A stretch of 38,778 nt of DNA from Cyanobacteria bacterium SW_9_44_58 (lineage in GTDB: Bacteria; Cyanobacteriota; Cyanobacteriia; Cyanobacteriales; Rubidibacteraceae): assembly GCA_003021905.1 (NCBI GenBank), contig PXPI01000118.1, forward strand, positions 1 to 38,778, read 5' to 3'. The notes below the pieces were generated by a model. The model worked only from the letters and a program-made list of their open reading frames with translations, ran no database searches and was not told the DNA's origin. The translations under genes and the position numbers were made by a program. Positions 6,966 through 16,602 of this stretch are shown here, one piece after another (within the stretch, counting starts at the first letter, position 1; each line of letters starts with the position of its first letter).

Positions 6966-9350
6966 ATGACACAACTCTCTCAAAACGGCTCACAGTTATC
7001 GGATCAGGTCAATACAATTTTAAACTTGTTGCGACAAGAAACAGAGCTTAATCCGACACTGAATCCTTCCGATGTTGAAGCTGATTTAAAGAAAGTCATT
7101 GCCCCGAAATTTTATATCGTGTTTGCGGGTGCCTTTAGTGCCGGGAAGTCCATGTTAATCAATGCCCTATTGCGACGAGAACTATTATATACTGCAGAAG
7201 GACACGCCACTGGCACTGAATGTTCCATTGAGTACGCCGAAGCAGATGAAGAACAAGTAATTATCACATTTCTCTCGCAAACGGAGATTCTAGAACAAAC
7301 TGAGGTTCTTTGTTCTCGTTTGCAGTTAGATCCCCTGACCGATCTTGATGATACAGATGCGATTCAATCTTTGCAACAAGCCTGTCGCAATATCATCGAG
7401 CAAGAAGGGGGAGAAGGACGTTCCGATCGCGCTAAACAAGCCAAAGCCCTATCTTTATTATTAGCAGGATATCAAAAAAATCAAGAACGCATTGGGGTCA
7501 AGGAAAATAACACCTATTCCATGGGAGAGTTTAATTTTTACAACCTAACAGAAGCAGCCAGTTATGCCCGTCGCGGCAGTAATAGTGCTGTTTTAAAACG
7601 GTTGGATTATTATTGCCATCATCCGTTATTAGCTGATGGGAATGTCATCATCGATACTCCTGGAATTGATGCACCAGTAGAACGCGACCGCGCCCTAACT
7701 TACGAAAAAATTAAAGACCCTGATACCTCTGCTATTGTCTGTGTTTTGAAACCGGCATCGGCAGGAGAAATGACAACAGAAGAAACCGAACTTTTAGAGT
7801 TAATTCAAAATAATCCTGGGGTGCGCGATCGGGTTTTTTATGTGTTTAATCGGATTGACGAAACTTGGTATAATGGGCAATTGCGCCAACGGTTAGAACA
7901 ATTGATTTCTGAACAATTTTGGGACAGCGATCGCGTTTATCAAACCAGTGCTTTGTTAGGTTTTTATGGGAGTCAAATTTAACAAACCAGTGAGCGCGAT
8001 CGATTTGGTTTAGACTCCATTTTCTCAGAAGGAGTGAGAACGTTAGGTGGCGAAGAAGACACCCCGCAATTTGTTAGCGAATTCAACAATTATTGTGCCA
8101 ATTCCGGGAAGCTATCCAATACAAGTTTCCGGGTTTCCCTACACAGTTATGAAACCCCAAATCAAAACTATGTTCGCATTTTAAGTGAATGGGGAAACTC
8201 CTTAATCAACCAACTTATACAAGATAGCGGCATCGAAGATTTCAGCACAGCAATTACCCGCTACTTAACCGAAGAAAAACGCCCCCAACTTTTTATTACC
8301 CTTGCTAAAGACTTAGAAGAAATTTGCATTCCATTAGCCGAACATTGGCAAGCGGTTTATCGCGACTTAATGAGTCAACCCCAAGAAATTGAGTCGATGA
8401 AAACGCAGGAATTGCAACAACTGAATCAGCAATTAAAACAAGTGGGGGAAGAATTTCAAACGCACCTTTCCCAAGAAGTGAATCAAGTGATTGTGAATGG
8501 CGACAATGCTTTTGAAGCAGACTTTAATCAGTTACAAGCGAGAATGGTGACTCGTCTGGATGAATTATTGCAAACCTTTTCCGTACGTGATGCCTATAGC
8601 CGCGCTACACAGACACATCCTAATAATTCCACAGCACCACTGATTGCTGTCTTGGTAGAGGCGTTGTATTATTTGGCTAATGAGTTGGAAAAAGTGTTAG
8701 AAGAAAGTGCAACCTTAATCATCGAGAACTACTTTCAACAATTGCAGGAAAAACTGCGTCATCAAGATTATTATCGTCGGCTTTATCGGTTGCTGGGAGA
8801 TGACAGCGGCATTGAAAACCAACTGGAAACCGTCAAAAATACCTTAATCATTGCCATGAAAAACGCAGCGCATACAGAATGCGATCGCTACGTGCGAGAA
8901 AGTCCTCGTTTTTATGATGAAGGAACATTTTCCATTTATCAATTCCGCCAAACCCTACAACAAACCTCTCAAAGTTATGATGCTGAAAGTATGGTTAAAG
9001 CGGAACCTTCCATTCGTCAATTATTAAAGCTAGACTTTGAACCCAAAGTTGATCAAACCATTCGCAGCAATTTCCGCCAAATCATCAACAATAGTTTGAA
9101 AAAGAATCTCTTACCGATGGCAAATCAACAAGCAGAAGCCATCTTAAAGCAATATGAAAAAGCCCGCAGCAATTTAGAACAAACTTTGGAACAAGAAGCA
9201 GAAGCACGCCTTGCAAAAAATCAACAGTTACAATCAGAAACAGTGGAAAAAGTGAATCAGTATAATGAGGCAGTGCAGGGGATTAATTGCTGTTTACAAC
9301 AATTAGAGTTGTATGAACATCAGCTAAACGAAATTAACTTACCGCAATAA
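6966..9350 (+). pseudogene. Dynamin-like GTPase, split by an in-frame TAA stop
   Basis: Bacterial dynamin-like proteins are large GTPases that remodel membranes; some have been linked to stress or phage tolerance. Counting from ATG 6966, the P-loop GAFSAGKS is at 55-62, the G2 region is ATGTECSIEY, G3 is IIDTPGID and G4 is VFNRID. The second half is a long helical stalk with coiled coils. A single TAA at 7980-7982 interrupts the frame just after the GTPase domain (GFYGSQI, stop, QTSERDRFGLD). Reading continues in the same frame to 9350, so a full protein would have about 794 residues. CAA to TAA is the simplest cause. A GTG at 8034 could restart the stalk part. A TTG at 6891 could extend the N-terminus, but I prefer the ATG. 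It is likely a recent pseudogene or a two-part gene. Confidence 0.85.
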
Positions 9351-9360
9351 TTAAATCATC

Positions 9361-9386
9361 CTAGGGTGGGTCACTTGCCCACCTTA
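9361..9386. repeat. Hairpin between the dynamin-like gene and the KGK array
   Basis: AGGGTGGG (9363-9370) faces CCCACCTT (9378-9385) around a short loop. GGTGGG/CCCACC stems of this kind are common dispersed palindromes in cyanobacterial intergenic regions. It lies 13 bp after the dynamin-like stop and could act as a terminator or mRNA-end structure, but no T-run follows. Confidence 0.5.
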
Positions 9387-9430
9387 GATTGGAATTTCAT
9401 GGCTAAAAAACACTAACTGAGGAAATTATT

Positions 9431-9736
9431 ATGAATGACTATAACTTTCTTGATAACAAAAATGTCGTATATTTTCAGTCTGATCGGTTTGATTTTGACC
9501 AAACGATGAAGATAGAACAAATTAAACAAAAAATTACCCAATGGATTACTCAGTACTTTAAGGGTGGTAGACAAATATTTCCTTATTTTATTGATAATTG
9601 TGAGGTTTTGCAACAAGATAGTAAGGGTTGGAAAAAGGGAAAAATTAGGATCTGTTTTGAGTTTATTCCCAATGAAGAGGAAACAGCAGAAAAAGAAACT
9701 AAATCTAATCAGGGAACGCTAGACGTAATTGATTGA
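9431..9736 (+). CDS. KGK-domain protein, first of four tandem paralogues
   Basis: This 101-residue soluble protein opens with an acidic beta segment (NVVYFQSDRF) and has a helical middle. The core reads NCEVLQQDSKGWKKGKIRI, with the KGK motif at about 69-71 and the conserved Cys at 57. The KGK domain is a small cyanobacterial family of unknown function. It is the most divergent of the four: the C-terminal ESPLDDVR tail seen in the others is replaced by GTLDVID. The ATG follows GAGG. It heads a tight plus-strand run of five genes ending in an HNH nuclease. Confidence 0.8.
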   Translation: MNDYNFLDNKNVVYFQSDRFDFDQTMKIEQIKQKITQWITQYFKGGRQIFPYFIDNCEVLQQDSKGWKKGKIRICFEFIPNEEETAEKETKSNQGTLDVID

Positions 9737-9750
9737 AGGAGGTTCTACTA

Positions 9751-10140
9751 ATGGAAGAACAGGAACAGTATAGAAAAATTGAATGGGAAGAAGATGATGT
9801 AATTGCATTCTCTCAAGCGGACATAAAAAATTCTGGTTTTATTTTGGAAAGTTTAGAAGAATCAATTCAATATGATCGTTGGGGACAAAATTTAACTCAG
9901 AATCTTTCTAGCAATTTAAATATTGATGGTAGAAAAATTGTACCAGGTAACGGTAACAATTCTGATCGTTTTACTCAATGGTTTGACGAAGGAATAGATT
10001 GTAAAATAATGCGAGCTTATGATGCTAAAGGTTGGCGTAACGGCAAAATTCGCGTCAAACTCAACATTGAATTTGAACTTTGGGAAGAAAAGGAAGATGA
10101 ATCAGAGTCTCCCTTAGATAATTTTCGAGAAAATCAATAA
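9751..10140 (+). CDS. KGK-domain protein, second paralogue
   Basis: The protein has 129 residues from ATG 9751, chosen because AAGGAGG lies just upstream; an in-frame TTG at 9733 would overlap the previous gene. It shows the same plan as its neighbours: EDDVIAF near the start, a conserved Cys at 84 (IDCKIM), and KGWRNGKIRV at 93-102 with the KGK motif changed to NGK. The tail is ESPLDNF. A Gly- and Asn-rich insert at about 55-72 makes it the longest member. It is not recognised beyond the KGK family. Confidence 0.78.
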   Translation: MEEQEQYRKIEWEEDDVIAFSQADIKNSGFILESLEESIQYDRWGQNLTQNLSSNLNIDGRKIVPGNGNNSDRFTQWFDEGIDCKIMRAYDAKGWRNGKIRVKLNIEFELWEEKEDESESPLDNFRENQ

Positions 10141-10155
10141 TAGAAGGCACTTAAA

Positions 10156-10491
10156 ATGAATAACAATCCAGAAAAATTAAATGGCGATGAAGTTATTGCA
10201 ACATATTACGAGGACGAACAGAATTTAATTCCACACAAAACTTTTAAAGCGGAGCAGTTTTTAGAAGCAGTAAGAGAAGTTTTATTCACTACAAGAAAAG
10301 AAAGAGAATTACTAACTCGTTATGAATGGGGAAGTGAAGGAATCGCTTGTGAAGTACTATCTCCTAATAAAAATTGGCGTCAAGGTAAAGTAAGAGTTAA
10401 AGTAGAGCTTGAGTTTTTACCCGATGAAGCTGAAAAGCCTTACCATAATACTGAATCTCCTTTAGATGATGTAAGAAACGGTAGTAGTTAA
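10156..10491 (+). CDS. KGK-domain protein, third paralogue
   Basis: This 111-residue protein carries GDEVIATYYEDEQ at the N-terminus, a helical middle, conserved Cys 65 (IACEVL), and NWRQGKVRV at 73-81, where the motif reads QGK. The tail is ESPLDDVR. It lies 15 bp after the second paralogue and 21 bp before the fourth, so one transcript is likely. The middle region varies most between paralogues, while the Cys, W-x-x-GK and tail segments are held constant. Confidence 0.78.
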   Translation: MNNNPEKLNGDEVIATYYEDEQNLIPHKTFKAEQFLEAVREVLFTTRKERELLTRYEWGSEGIACEVLSPNKNWRQGKVRVKVELEFLPDEAEKPYHNTESPLDDVRNGSS

Positions 10492-10512
10492 TAAGCTAAC
10501 TATAAATTAAAA

Positions 10513-10824
10513 ATGAGTCACGATTCCAAAAAATTGAAGCAAGATGATGTTGTTTTCTTTGAAGACGAAAATCAAACATTGTTCACAAAAACATTTAAAG
10601 TTAGTGATTTTTATGATTGGCTATGTCGAATTTTTTATGATTCTATTGTGGGTAGCAAAGAAAAAAAAGAAAATTTTGTTGGAGAAGGAACCGATTGCCA
10701 TATTTTACAACCGGGTCAAAATTGGAAAAAGGGAAAAATTCGGATCGCGATCGAGTTTATCCCTGATGAAAGCGAATCACCATTAGATGATGTTCGTCAA
10801 GACAACAGCAATCATGAAGAATAA
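10513..10824 (+). CDS. KGK-domain protein, fourth paralogue
   Basis: This 103-residue protein has QDDVVFFEDENQTLFTKTFK near the N-terminus, closely matching the third paralogue. The conserved Cys is 62 (TDCHIL), NWKKGKIRIAIEFIPDE lies at 70-86 with an intact KGK, and the tail is ESPLDDVR. It overlaps the HNH gene by 11 bp, which suggests translational coupling. The ribosome site is weak (A-rich leader), as for the third copy. Confidence 0.8.
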   Translation: MSHDSKKLKQDDVVFFEDENQTLFTKTFKVSDFYDWLCRIFYDSIVGSKEKKENFVGEGTDCHILQPGQNWKKGKIRIAIEFIPDESESPLDDVRQDNSNHEE

Positions 10825-11074
10825 GTATGTCCAAAAAGCGCGATCGCGCATTCCAATTCCCCCAGAAGTAAAAAACCATGTCTTTCAACGCAACAACTAT
10901 CAATGTCAAAGTTGCGGAAAAACAAAACAGGAAACGGCGTTAGAGATTGACCATATTATTCCTATTGCCAGTGGCGGTTCCAACGATATTAGTAATCTAC
11001 AAACGTTGTGTCGTACTTGCAATAAACGGAAAAAACATCATTTCGATCCACGCTTTCGTCGTCACTTTGATTAA
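10814..11074 (+). CDS. HNH endonuclease, small McrA-like
   Basis: The 86-residue protein starts at ATG 10814 inside the end of the fourth KGK gene. A basic N-terminus is followed by a compact HNH domain: C31 and C34 (CQSC), the DH pair D46-H47 in EIDHIIP, N61, then C66, C69 and N70 (LCRTCN). The four cysteines would bind a structural zinc, and D46/H47/N61/N70 fit the beta-beta-alpha metal site. It is little more than the nuclease domain, so target choice may depend on partners. Such proteins act in defence, mobile DNA or host functions; the role here is inferred from the array only. A more upstream in-frame ATG at 10787 is less likely. Confidence 0.88.
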   Translation: MKNKYVQKARSRIPIPPEVKNHVFQRNNYQCQSCGKTKQETALEIDHIIPIASGGSNDISNLQTLCRTCNKRKKHHFDPRFRRHFD

Positions 11075-11612
11075 CCCATAGACCTTACTGTTTCTGAGTT
11101 GCTTGAAAAGTTGATGCCAATGGTTATTTTTTCTTTTTTTTGTGGAAACCTAGAACAATCAACAAAGCTAAAACCGGCTTTCATGACTGTTTCTATTAAT
11201 TGCTAGAAATGAGCATAATGAATCTCAGTTAACTTTAATACAAACCATCGATCTCTTTAGCAATATTGAGAATGTTTTTTATGATAAAGATATTATATGA
11301 AATTGATTAATTCATACTACACATGAGGAATCTCTTCTCCTTGTCTCCTTTTCCCCTTGTCTCCCACCTTTGGCCAAGCAATCTGTAGCAAAAATTTAGA
11401 TATTTCATATTAGATCCGTTATTTTTTCAGAACTCTCCTAACTAGAAAATGATTATTCATAATAACAATTGAATCCAATTCAATCCAGTAAAAACTTAGG
11501 AAAGCGTCTTGAATTCTTCCTAGACTCTCCTTGCCAAAAGAGGCGTACGATGGCAATCAACACTTCTCAGGATAGAAATTAAGCGGGGTCAAAATTTGTT
11601 AAGTTGTATCGT
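11075..11612. other. 538-bp intergenic region after the HNH gene
   Basis: No convincing gene is seen. Just after the HNH stop, a short open stretch reads PIDLTVSELLEKLMP and could be a gene remnant. A pyrimidine-rich direct repeat (CCTTGTCTCC twice, about 11340-11366) resembles dispersed cyanobacterial pyrimidine tracts. The promoter of the downstream ABC exporter must lie near the 3' end. Confidence 0.5.
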
Positions 11613-13352
11613 ATGGCACAATCACGTTTGCAAAAACTCATTTCTTATTTGCGCCCCCACCGAAAACGAATGCTGATGGGCATTGGGGCTTTATTAGCTG
11701 TTAATTTGCTAAGCGCCTATATCCCAATTTTGATTCGGGATAGCGTTGACAACTCTTTTGAAAGCAATCGCTTTTGGTATTACGTTGTTGGAATTATTGT
11801 CCTGGCCTCAATCATGTGGGGAATTCGGATGCTCTCTCGCATCTGGATTTTTGGCGTCGGGCGTCGGGTAGAATACGACCTCAAACAAAATATTTTTGAG
11901 CATTTACTGCGCCTGGAACCAGCTTATTTTGCCCTCAATACTTCAGGGGATCTCATTAACCGGGCAACCAGCGATGTCGATAATATTCGCCGTTTGGTAG
12001 GATTTGCGGTGCTGAGTGTAGTGAATACGGTGTTTGCCTATGCCATTACGTTGCCGTTTATGTTTTCCATCGATGTTAAGTTAACCTTACTCGCGATCGC
12101 GCCCTATCCTTTCATTTTAATAACGGTGCAGCTGTGCAGTAAAAATCTTGGCCGCCAACAGCAGGAAGTGCAAGAAAATCTTTCTGATCTCAGCGATTTG
12201 ATTCAAGAAGATATGAGCGGCATGTCGCTGATTAAAATTTATGCCCAAGAGGAGAACGAACGAGCTATCTTTCGGGATAAAAATCAAACGTTGTTGCGAT
12301 CCAATCTGAAACTTGCCCGCACTCGCAACCTTTTATTCCCGATTATTGAAGCCTTTGCTGCCTTGAGTTTACTCCTTTTATTGGGAATTGGTTCTAGGGG
12401 ATTGAGTGCCGACAATGTTACCAATGGGGATTTTGTTGCTTTGATTATTTATGCCCAACGGCTTGTTTTCCCCATTACTCTTCTTGGATTTACAATTACT
12501 GCCTACCAACGGGGCGCTATTAGTGTCGATCGCGTGGAAGCCATTTTTAGGTCAAAACCGAAAATTCAAGACCATTCCCAGGCCATCTCCCTTCCTGGGG
12601 AAACCGTTAAAGGATATCTCGAAGCACGAGGACTCACTTATACCTATCCTGGTTCCGAGGAGCCTGCCCTCAATAATGTCAACTTTAGCATTGAACCCGG
12701 AGAATTAGTAGCAGTGGTGGGATCGATTGGGTCGGGAAAATCCACTTTGGCAAATGTCATTCCCCGTTTACTAGATGTTCCTGAAGGACAGATGTTTTTA
12801 GACGGGCATGATATTACTAAGATTAAGTTATCGGATTTACGGGGCGCGATCGCGTATGTTCCCCAAGATAGCTTTTTATTCAGCACCACTGTTGCCAACA
12901 ACATTGCTTATGGCGATCCCTATGCTGATTACTCAGTTATTGAATCCTCAGCGAAAGGATCGCAAATTCACCCGGAAATTATGAATTTTCCCAACCAATA
13001 TGAGACGATTGTGGGAGAACGGGGCATTACCCTTTCCGGGGGACAACGTCAGCGCACTTCCCTTGCTAGGGCGTTATTGGTGGATACACCCGTGTTAATT
13101 CTCGATGATGCGCTTTCTAGTGTGGATAATCGCACGGCAACGGAAATTTTAAGCAATTTGTCGGCAGGCGTTGAGGGCAAAACAGTAATTTTTATTACCC
13201 ATCAACTCTCCGCCGCTGCCAAAGCGGATCGCTTATTCGTGATGGATCAAGGCAAAATTGTCCAAATCGGAACTCATGAGGAGTTACTGCAGCAGGAAGG
13301 TTTATATCGCTCGTTGTGGCAACAACATCAACTGGAAGAAGCGTTGCAATAA
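11613..13352 (+). CDS. ABC exporter, MsbA/multidrug type (fused membrane and ATPase domains)
   Basis: This 579-residue half-transporter would form a homodimer that exports lipids or drugs using ATP. Six membrane segments occupy roughly residues 1-310. The nucleotide-binding domain then shows Walker A GSIGSGKST (about 369), the ABC signature LSGGQRQR (about 474), Walker B VLILDDALSSVD (about 494) and the H-loop ITHQLS (about 529). All catalytic residues are present. The start is ATG 11613; a TTG at 11604 is possible. The substrate cannot be told from sequence. A membrane glycosyltransferase follows 136 bp downstream on the same strand. Confidence 0.92.
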   Translation: MAQSRLQKLISYLRPHRKRMLMGIGALLAVNLLSAYIPILIRDSVDNSFESNRFWYYVVGIIVLASIMWGIRMLSRIWIFGVGRRVEYDLKQNIFEHLLRLEPAYFALNTSGDLINRATSDVDNIRRLVGFAVLSVVNTVFAYAITLPFMFSIDVKLTLLAIAPYPFILITVQLCSKNLGRQQQEVQENLSDLSDLIQEDMSGMSLIKIYAQEENERAIFRDKNQTLLRSNLKLARTRNLLFPIIEAFAALSLLLLLGIGSRGLSADNVTNGDFVALIIYAQRLVFPITLLGFTITAYQRGAISVDRVEAIFRSKPKIQDHSQAISLPGETVKGYLEARGLTYTYPGSEEPALNNVNFSIEPGELVAVVGSIGSGKSTLANVIPRLLDVPEGQMFLDGHDITKIKLSDLRGAIAYVPQDSFLFSTTVANNIAYGDPYADYSVIESSAKGSQIHPEIMNFPNQYETIVGERGITLSGGQRQRTSLARALLVDTPVLILDDALSSVDNRTATEILSNLSAGVEGKTVIFITHQLSAAAKADRLFVMDQGKIVQIGTHEELLQQEGLYRSLWQQHQLEEALQ

Positions 13353-13488
13353 TTCAATAATCCTCCTTAAACCTTAATTATTAATAATTACTATGATGTT
13401 TTCAGTTTGAAAATTATTAAGCGATATTGGATAAGGGAAAAAAGGAGGAAGTTTTATTGCTATCAAAATAAACTAATATTATCAATTT

Positions 13489-15966
13489 ATGCAGGAGAAA
13501 ACATCAAGGCTTAATCGCACCTCTATTTCCATTCTAATTATCATTGGGATTTGGTTAGCCGGTGTTATTGTCGATCGCGCTTGGTTTGTTCTCGATAATA
13601 GTGTTCCGGCATGGGATCAAGCCGATTATTTAAATGGGGCAATGAATTATTGGCGTGCCCTCCAAAATCCAGAGTGGTTCAATGGGAATTGGTGGCACCA
13701 ATTGTGGTTATTATCATCAAAAATTCCCCCTGGCACTTATATTTTAACCGCACCTTTTTTGCAAGTTTTTGGAACCAATGCTGATGCAGCTACTGCGATT
13801 TTAAGTGTTTTTAGTGCTGTTTTACTTTTCTCAATTTATGGGTTAGGGGTACAATTATTTAATCCCAAAGTAGGGATCATTGCTGCGGGTTTCTGTCAGA
13901 TTTTACCAGGGTTATATCGCTATCGTACTGAATTTGTTTTAGATTATCCGGTAACAGCAATTGTCGCTTTAAATTTCTTTTGTTTAACACTATGGAAACA
14001 ATCGGCTTGCGATGTCAATAACCCCTCTCGTCGCAGTTGGTTATGGACAATTCTTACGGGAATTGCTTTCGGCGTCGCGTTAATGATTAAACAAACCGTT
14101 GTTTTATTTCTCCTTTTGCCCATTTTACTGTTAATCGGAATAACAATTCGGCAACGGAAGTGGCAAAATATTGTTCAAATCTTGTTAGGATTTCTTACAT
14201 CATTATTGATATTTTTTCCTTGGTATTGTACCAACTGGCTGCTGATTTTAACCTCTGGAAAACGGGTAACGGTTGATTCGGCAATTGCAGAAGGAGATCC
14301 GGCTTTAACGACAATTGATGCTTGGCTTTACTATGGAAAAATTCTTCCTTATTTATTATCTTGGCCGTTATTAATTATTCCCATTGTTGGCTGTTTAATT
14401 TATGGAACTCAATGGCTAGCCAAACAGAATCGCTTTAATGAAGAAGAAGGAAAAACCATTTGTTGGTTGAGTGTTTTTCTAGTTGGCAGCTATCTCCTCA
14501 ATTCTTTAAATTTGAATAAAGATGCCCGCTATATTTTACCTTTATTGCCGATTCTTTCATTAATCCTAGCCCAAGGTTTACTGTTATGGCAACGCAAGTG
14601 GCAACCTTATATTCTAGCAAGCAGTTTGGGATTAGGAATTATTTTAATGACCTTAAATTTGTTTCCCTTAAAAGGAGAGATAATTGCGCAATTTTTTAGT
14701 CCTAAGATGCAACATCATCCTGTAATGAGAAACGATTATCCTCATGAAGACGTAATTGCTGAAATCGTTGACACTTCCCCCTATTTAAGAACAACATTAG
14801 GCGTTCTCCCTTCTACGCCAACCATTAATCAACATAACTTTTCCTTTTATGGGGCAAAAGCCAATTTTCAAGTCTATGGGCGGCAAGTGGGAGTAAAAGA
14901 AAGCAATATTAAACAAGATACGCGATCGCTGTCTTGGTTTCTCACAAAAACAGGAAAACAAGGATCAGTTCCGAATGCGCAACAGTTGATTACCCAACGA
15001 GTGGAAAATCATGATCAATTTCGTGTCAAAAATCAGTGGCCATTACCGGACAAAAGTTTTCTTAAACTGCATCGCCGTCAAAATGAAACGGTTAATGTTT
15101 CCACCATTAGCAATCAACCTTCAAACATTCAATTAACAAATTTAGAACTTCCCAAAACGATTCCCCCCGGTGTTTCCATTCCGGTTCATTATACTTGGGA
15201 GGGATCTTGGGAAGAACTGCAACAAGGGGTAGTGCTTTTAACCTGGCAGGGAGAAAACGATTTTTGGCTGCATGATCATGGCATTGCCATGGGGCGTTTA
15301 ACTACCAATTTACCGACTAACAGCGGGTTTCAAGTGAAAGAAAATACAGCCATGTTCCCCCCTCCCAATACTGCTGAAGGCAACTATACGCTTCAGGCAA
15401 GATATATTAATCGAGAAACAGGAGAAAGTTATCCCATTGCCGCCCCTTCCCTCTCAGTGACAGTGGATGCGACAGCCGCTTCTCCCGATGCGCCGGAATT
15501 GGATTTAGTTACACAATTGCGTCGCGCTGCGGTGAAACTGCCTCAAGGAGAAGATGCTTTAGAGGGCATTTTTGCCGAAATTGGACAAATTAATCAATAC
15601 GATCCCATCCAAGATTATTTAAAACAAGCAGAAACCGCCTTAAAATACCGTTTACAGCATCAAGAAACTCGGTTAGACTGGTTATATTCCCTTGCCCTTT
15701 CCGAGGTGTTACAGCGTGATGTTGAAGGCGCGATCGCGCAGTTTAAAGAAATTGCTCAACTTGATTTTCAAAATCCCTATGCCTATGCTTATCTTGCCTT
15801 TGTCTATCTCTACAGCTGGCAACCCTCCTCAGCAGAAGCCGTTTTAAATACGGCACTGAATCTTAATCCCAACCTGGACATTCTACATACCTTGGATGGT
15901 GTCGCAGCCCTAATGCAAGGTCATCTCATTCAAGCCTATCAACAATTGATCCAAAACCAGAATTGA
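13489..15966 (+). CDS. GT39/ArnT-type membrane glycosyltransferase with C-terminal TPR region
   Basis: The 825-residue protein has an N-terminal block of about 10-12 membrane helices (residues 10-400). An Asp-bearing first outer loop (VPAWDQADYLNG) and a later EFVLDYP segment are as in polyprenyl-sugar-dependent glycosyltransferases of the GT39/GT83 clan. Next come a soluble beta-rich domain (about 400-665) and helical TPR-like repeats (about 700-825, for example ALSEVLQRDVEGAIAQFKEI). It likely moves a sugar from a lipid carrier to a lipid or protein outside the membrane. The acceptor is unknown. It may be cotranscribed with the ABC exporter. Confidence 0.85.
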   Translation: MQEKTSRLNRTSISILIIIGIWLAGVIVDRAWFVLDNSVPAWDQADYLNGAMNYWRALQNPEWFNGNWWHQLWLLSSKIPPGTYILTAPFLQVFGTNADAATAILSVFSAVLLFSIYGLGVQLFNPKVGIIAAGFCQILPGLYRYRTEFVLDYPVTAIVALNFFCLTLWKQSACDVNNPSRRSWLWTILTGIAFGVALMIKQTVVLFLLLPILLLIGITIRQRKWQNIVQILLGFLTSLLIFFPWYCTNWLLILTSGKRVTVDSAIAEGDPALTTIDAWLYYGKILPYLLSWPLLIIPIVGCLIYGTQWLAKQNRFNEEEGKTICWLSVFLVGSYLLNSLNLNKDARYILPLLPILSLILAQGLLLWQRKWQPYILASSLGLGIILMTLNLFPLKGEIIAQFFSPKMQHHPVMRNDYPHEDVIAEIVDTSPYLRTTLGVLPSTPTINQHNFSFYGAKANFQVYGRQVGVKESNIKQDTRSLSWFLTKTGKQGSVPNAQQLITQRVENHDQFRVKNQWPLPDKSFLKLHRRQNETVNVSTISNQPSNIQLTNLELPKTIPPGVSIPVHYTWEGSWEELQQGVVLLTWQGENDFWLHDHGIAMGRLTTNLPTNSGFQVKENTAMFPPPNTAEGNYTLQARYINRETGESYPIAAPSLSVTVDATAASPDAPELDLVTQLRRAAVKLPQGEDALEGIFAEIGQINQYDPIQDYLKQAETALKYRLQHQETRLDWLYSLALSEVLQRDVEGAIAQFKEIAQLDFQNPYAYAYLAFVYLYSWQPSSAEAVLNTALNLNPNLDILHTLDGVAALMQGHLIQAYQQLIQNQN

Positions 15967-16012
15967 CAATTCCAGCACATCAAAAATAAAGTAAACGTAT
16001 TCTATAAAAAAA

Positions 16013-16540
16013 ATGTCCGATCTTTACGTTTCTTGGCCAAAATACCATCAAACCATTGAACAACTGGCAATTCACATCGATCAATCGGGTTGGAAGTTTA
16101 ATCAAATTGTGTGTATTGCTAAAGGAGGATTGCGCGTCGGAGACATTCTTTCTCGAATCTTTGAACAGCCACTGGCCATTCTTTCCGCTTCTTCCTATGG
16201 TGGCAAAAACAATCAAACCCGAGGAGAAATTCAACTCTCCCAATGTCTTTCCATGACTACGTCTCAGTTAGGAAATCAAGTGTTGTTAGTGGATGATTTG
16301 GTGGATTCGGGAACTAGCTTAAAAGCGAGTTTAGAGTGGTTAAAACAACATTATCGGCATAACATGACAGACATTCGCACTGCTGTGCTTTGGTGGAAAC
16401 AATGTTCTGTCATGATCCCCGATTACTATGTTCATTATCTGGAAAACAATCCTTGGATCCACCAGCCGTTTGAAAACTATGAACGGATGAGTATTGCCCA
16501 ATTAAGGACCTCGGACCCTCTTTCAGCCAATCCCACTTAA
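16013..16540 (+). CDS. Purine-type phosphoribosyltransferase
   Basis: The 175-residue protein belongs to the type I phosphoribosyltransferases, which join a base to PRPP in salvage. The PRPP-binding motif LLVDDLVDSGTS is at 91-102, and an upstream IVCIAKGGLRVGD loop (32-44) fits the PPi-binding site. Overall it resembles xanthine/guanine or hypoxanthine phosphoribosyltransferases of the Gpt type. A regulatory role, as in some cyanobacterial relatives, cannot be excluded. It starts at ATG 16013 after an A-rich leader and lies 46 bp after the glycosyltransferase. Confidence 0.85.
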   Translation: MSDLYVSWPKYHQTIEQLAIHIDQSGWKFNQIVCIAKGGLRVGDILSRIFEQPLAILSASSYGGKNNQTRGEIQLSQCLSMTTSQLGNQVLLVDDLVDSGTSLKASLEWLKQHYRHNMTDIRTAVLWWKQCSVMIPDYYVHYLENNPWIHQPFENYERMSIAQLRTSDPLSANPT

Positions 16541-16602
16541 GATCAAAAGATTCCCAATGTTGCAGTTGGGTTTCCGAGTGTGCAGCTGAGGGCCCATTAA
16601 AT

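Noticed and set aside
11340-11366. Pyrimidine-rich direct repeat as a regulatory element
   Set aside because: Similar tracts are common dispersed sequence in cyanobacterial intergenic DNA; nothing else supports a function.
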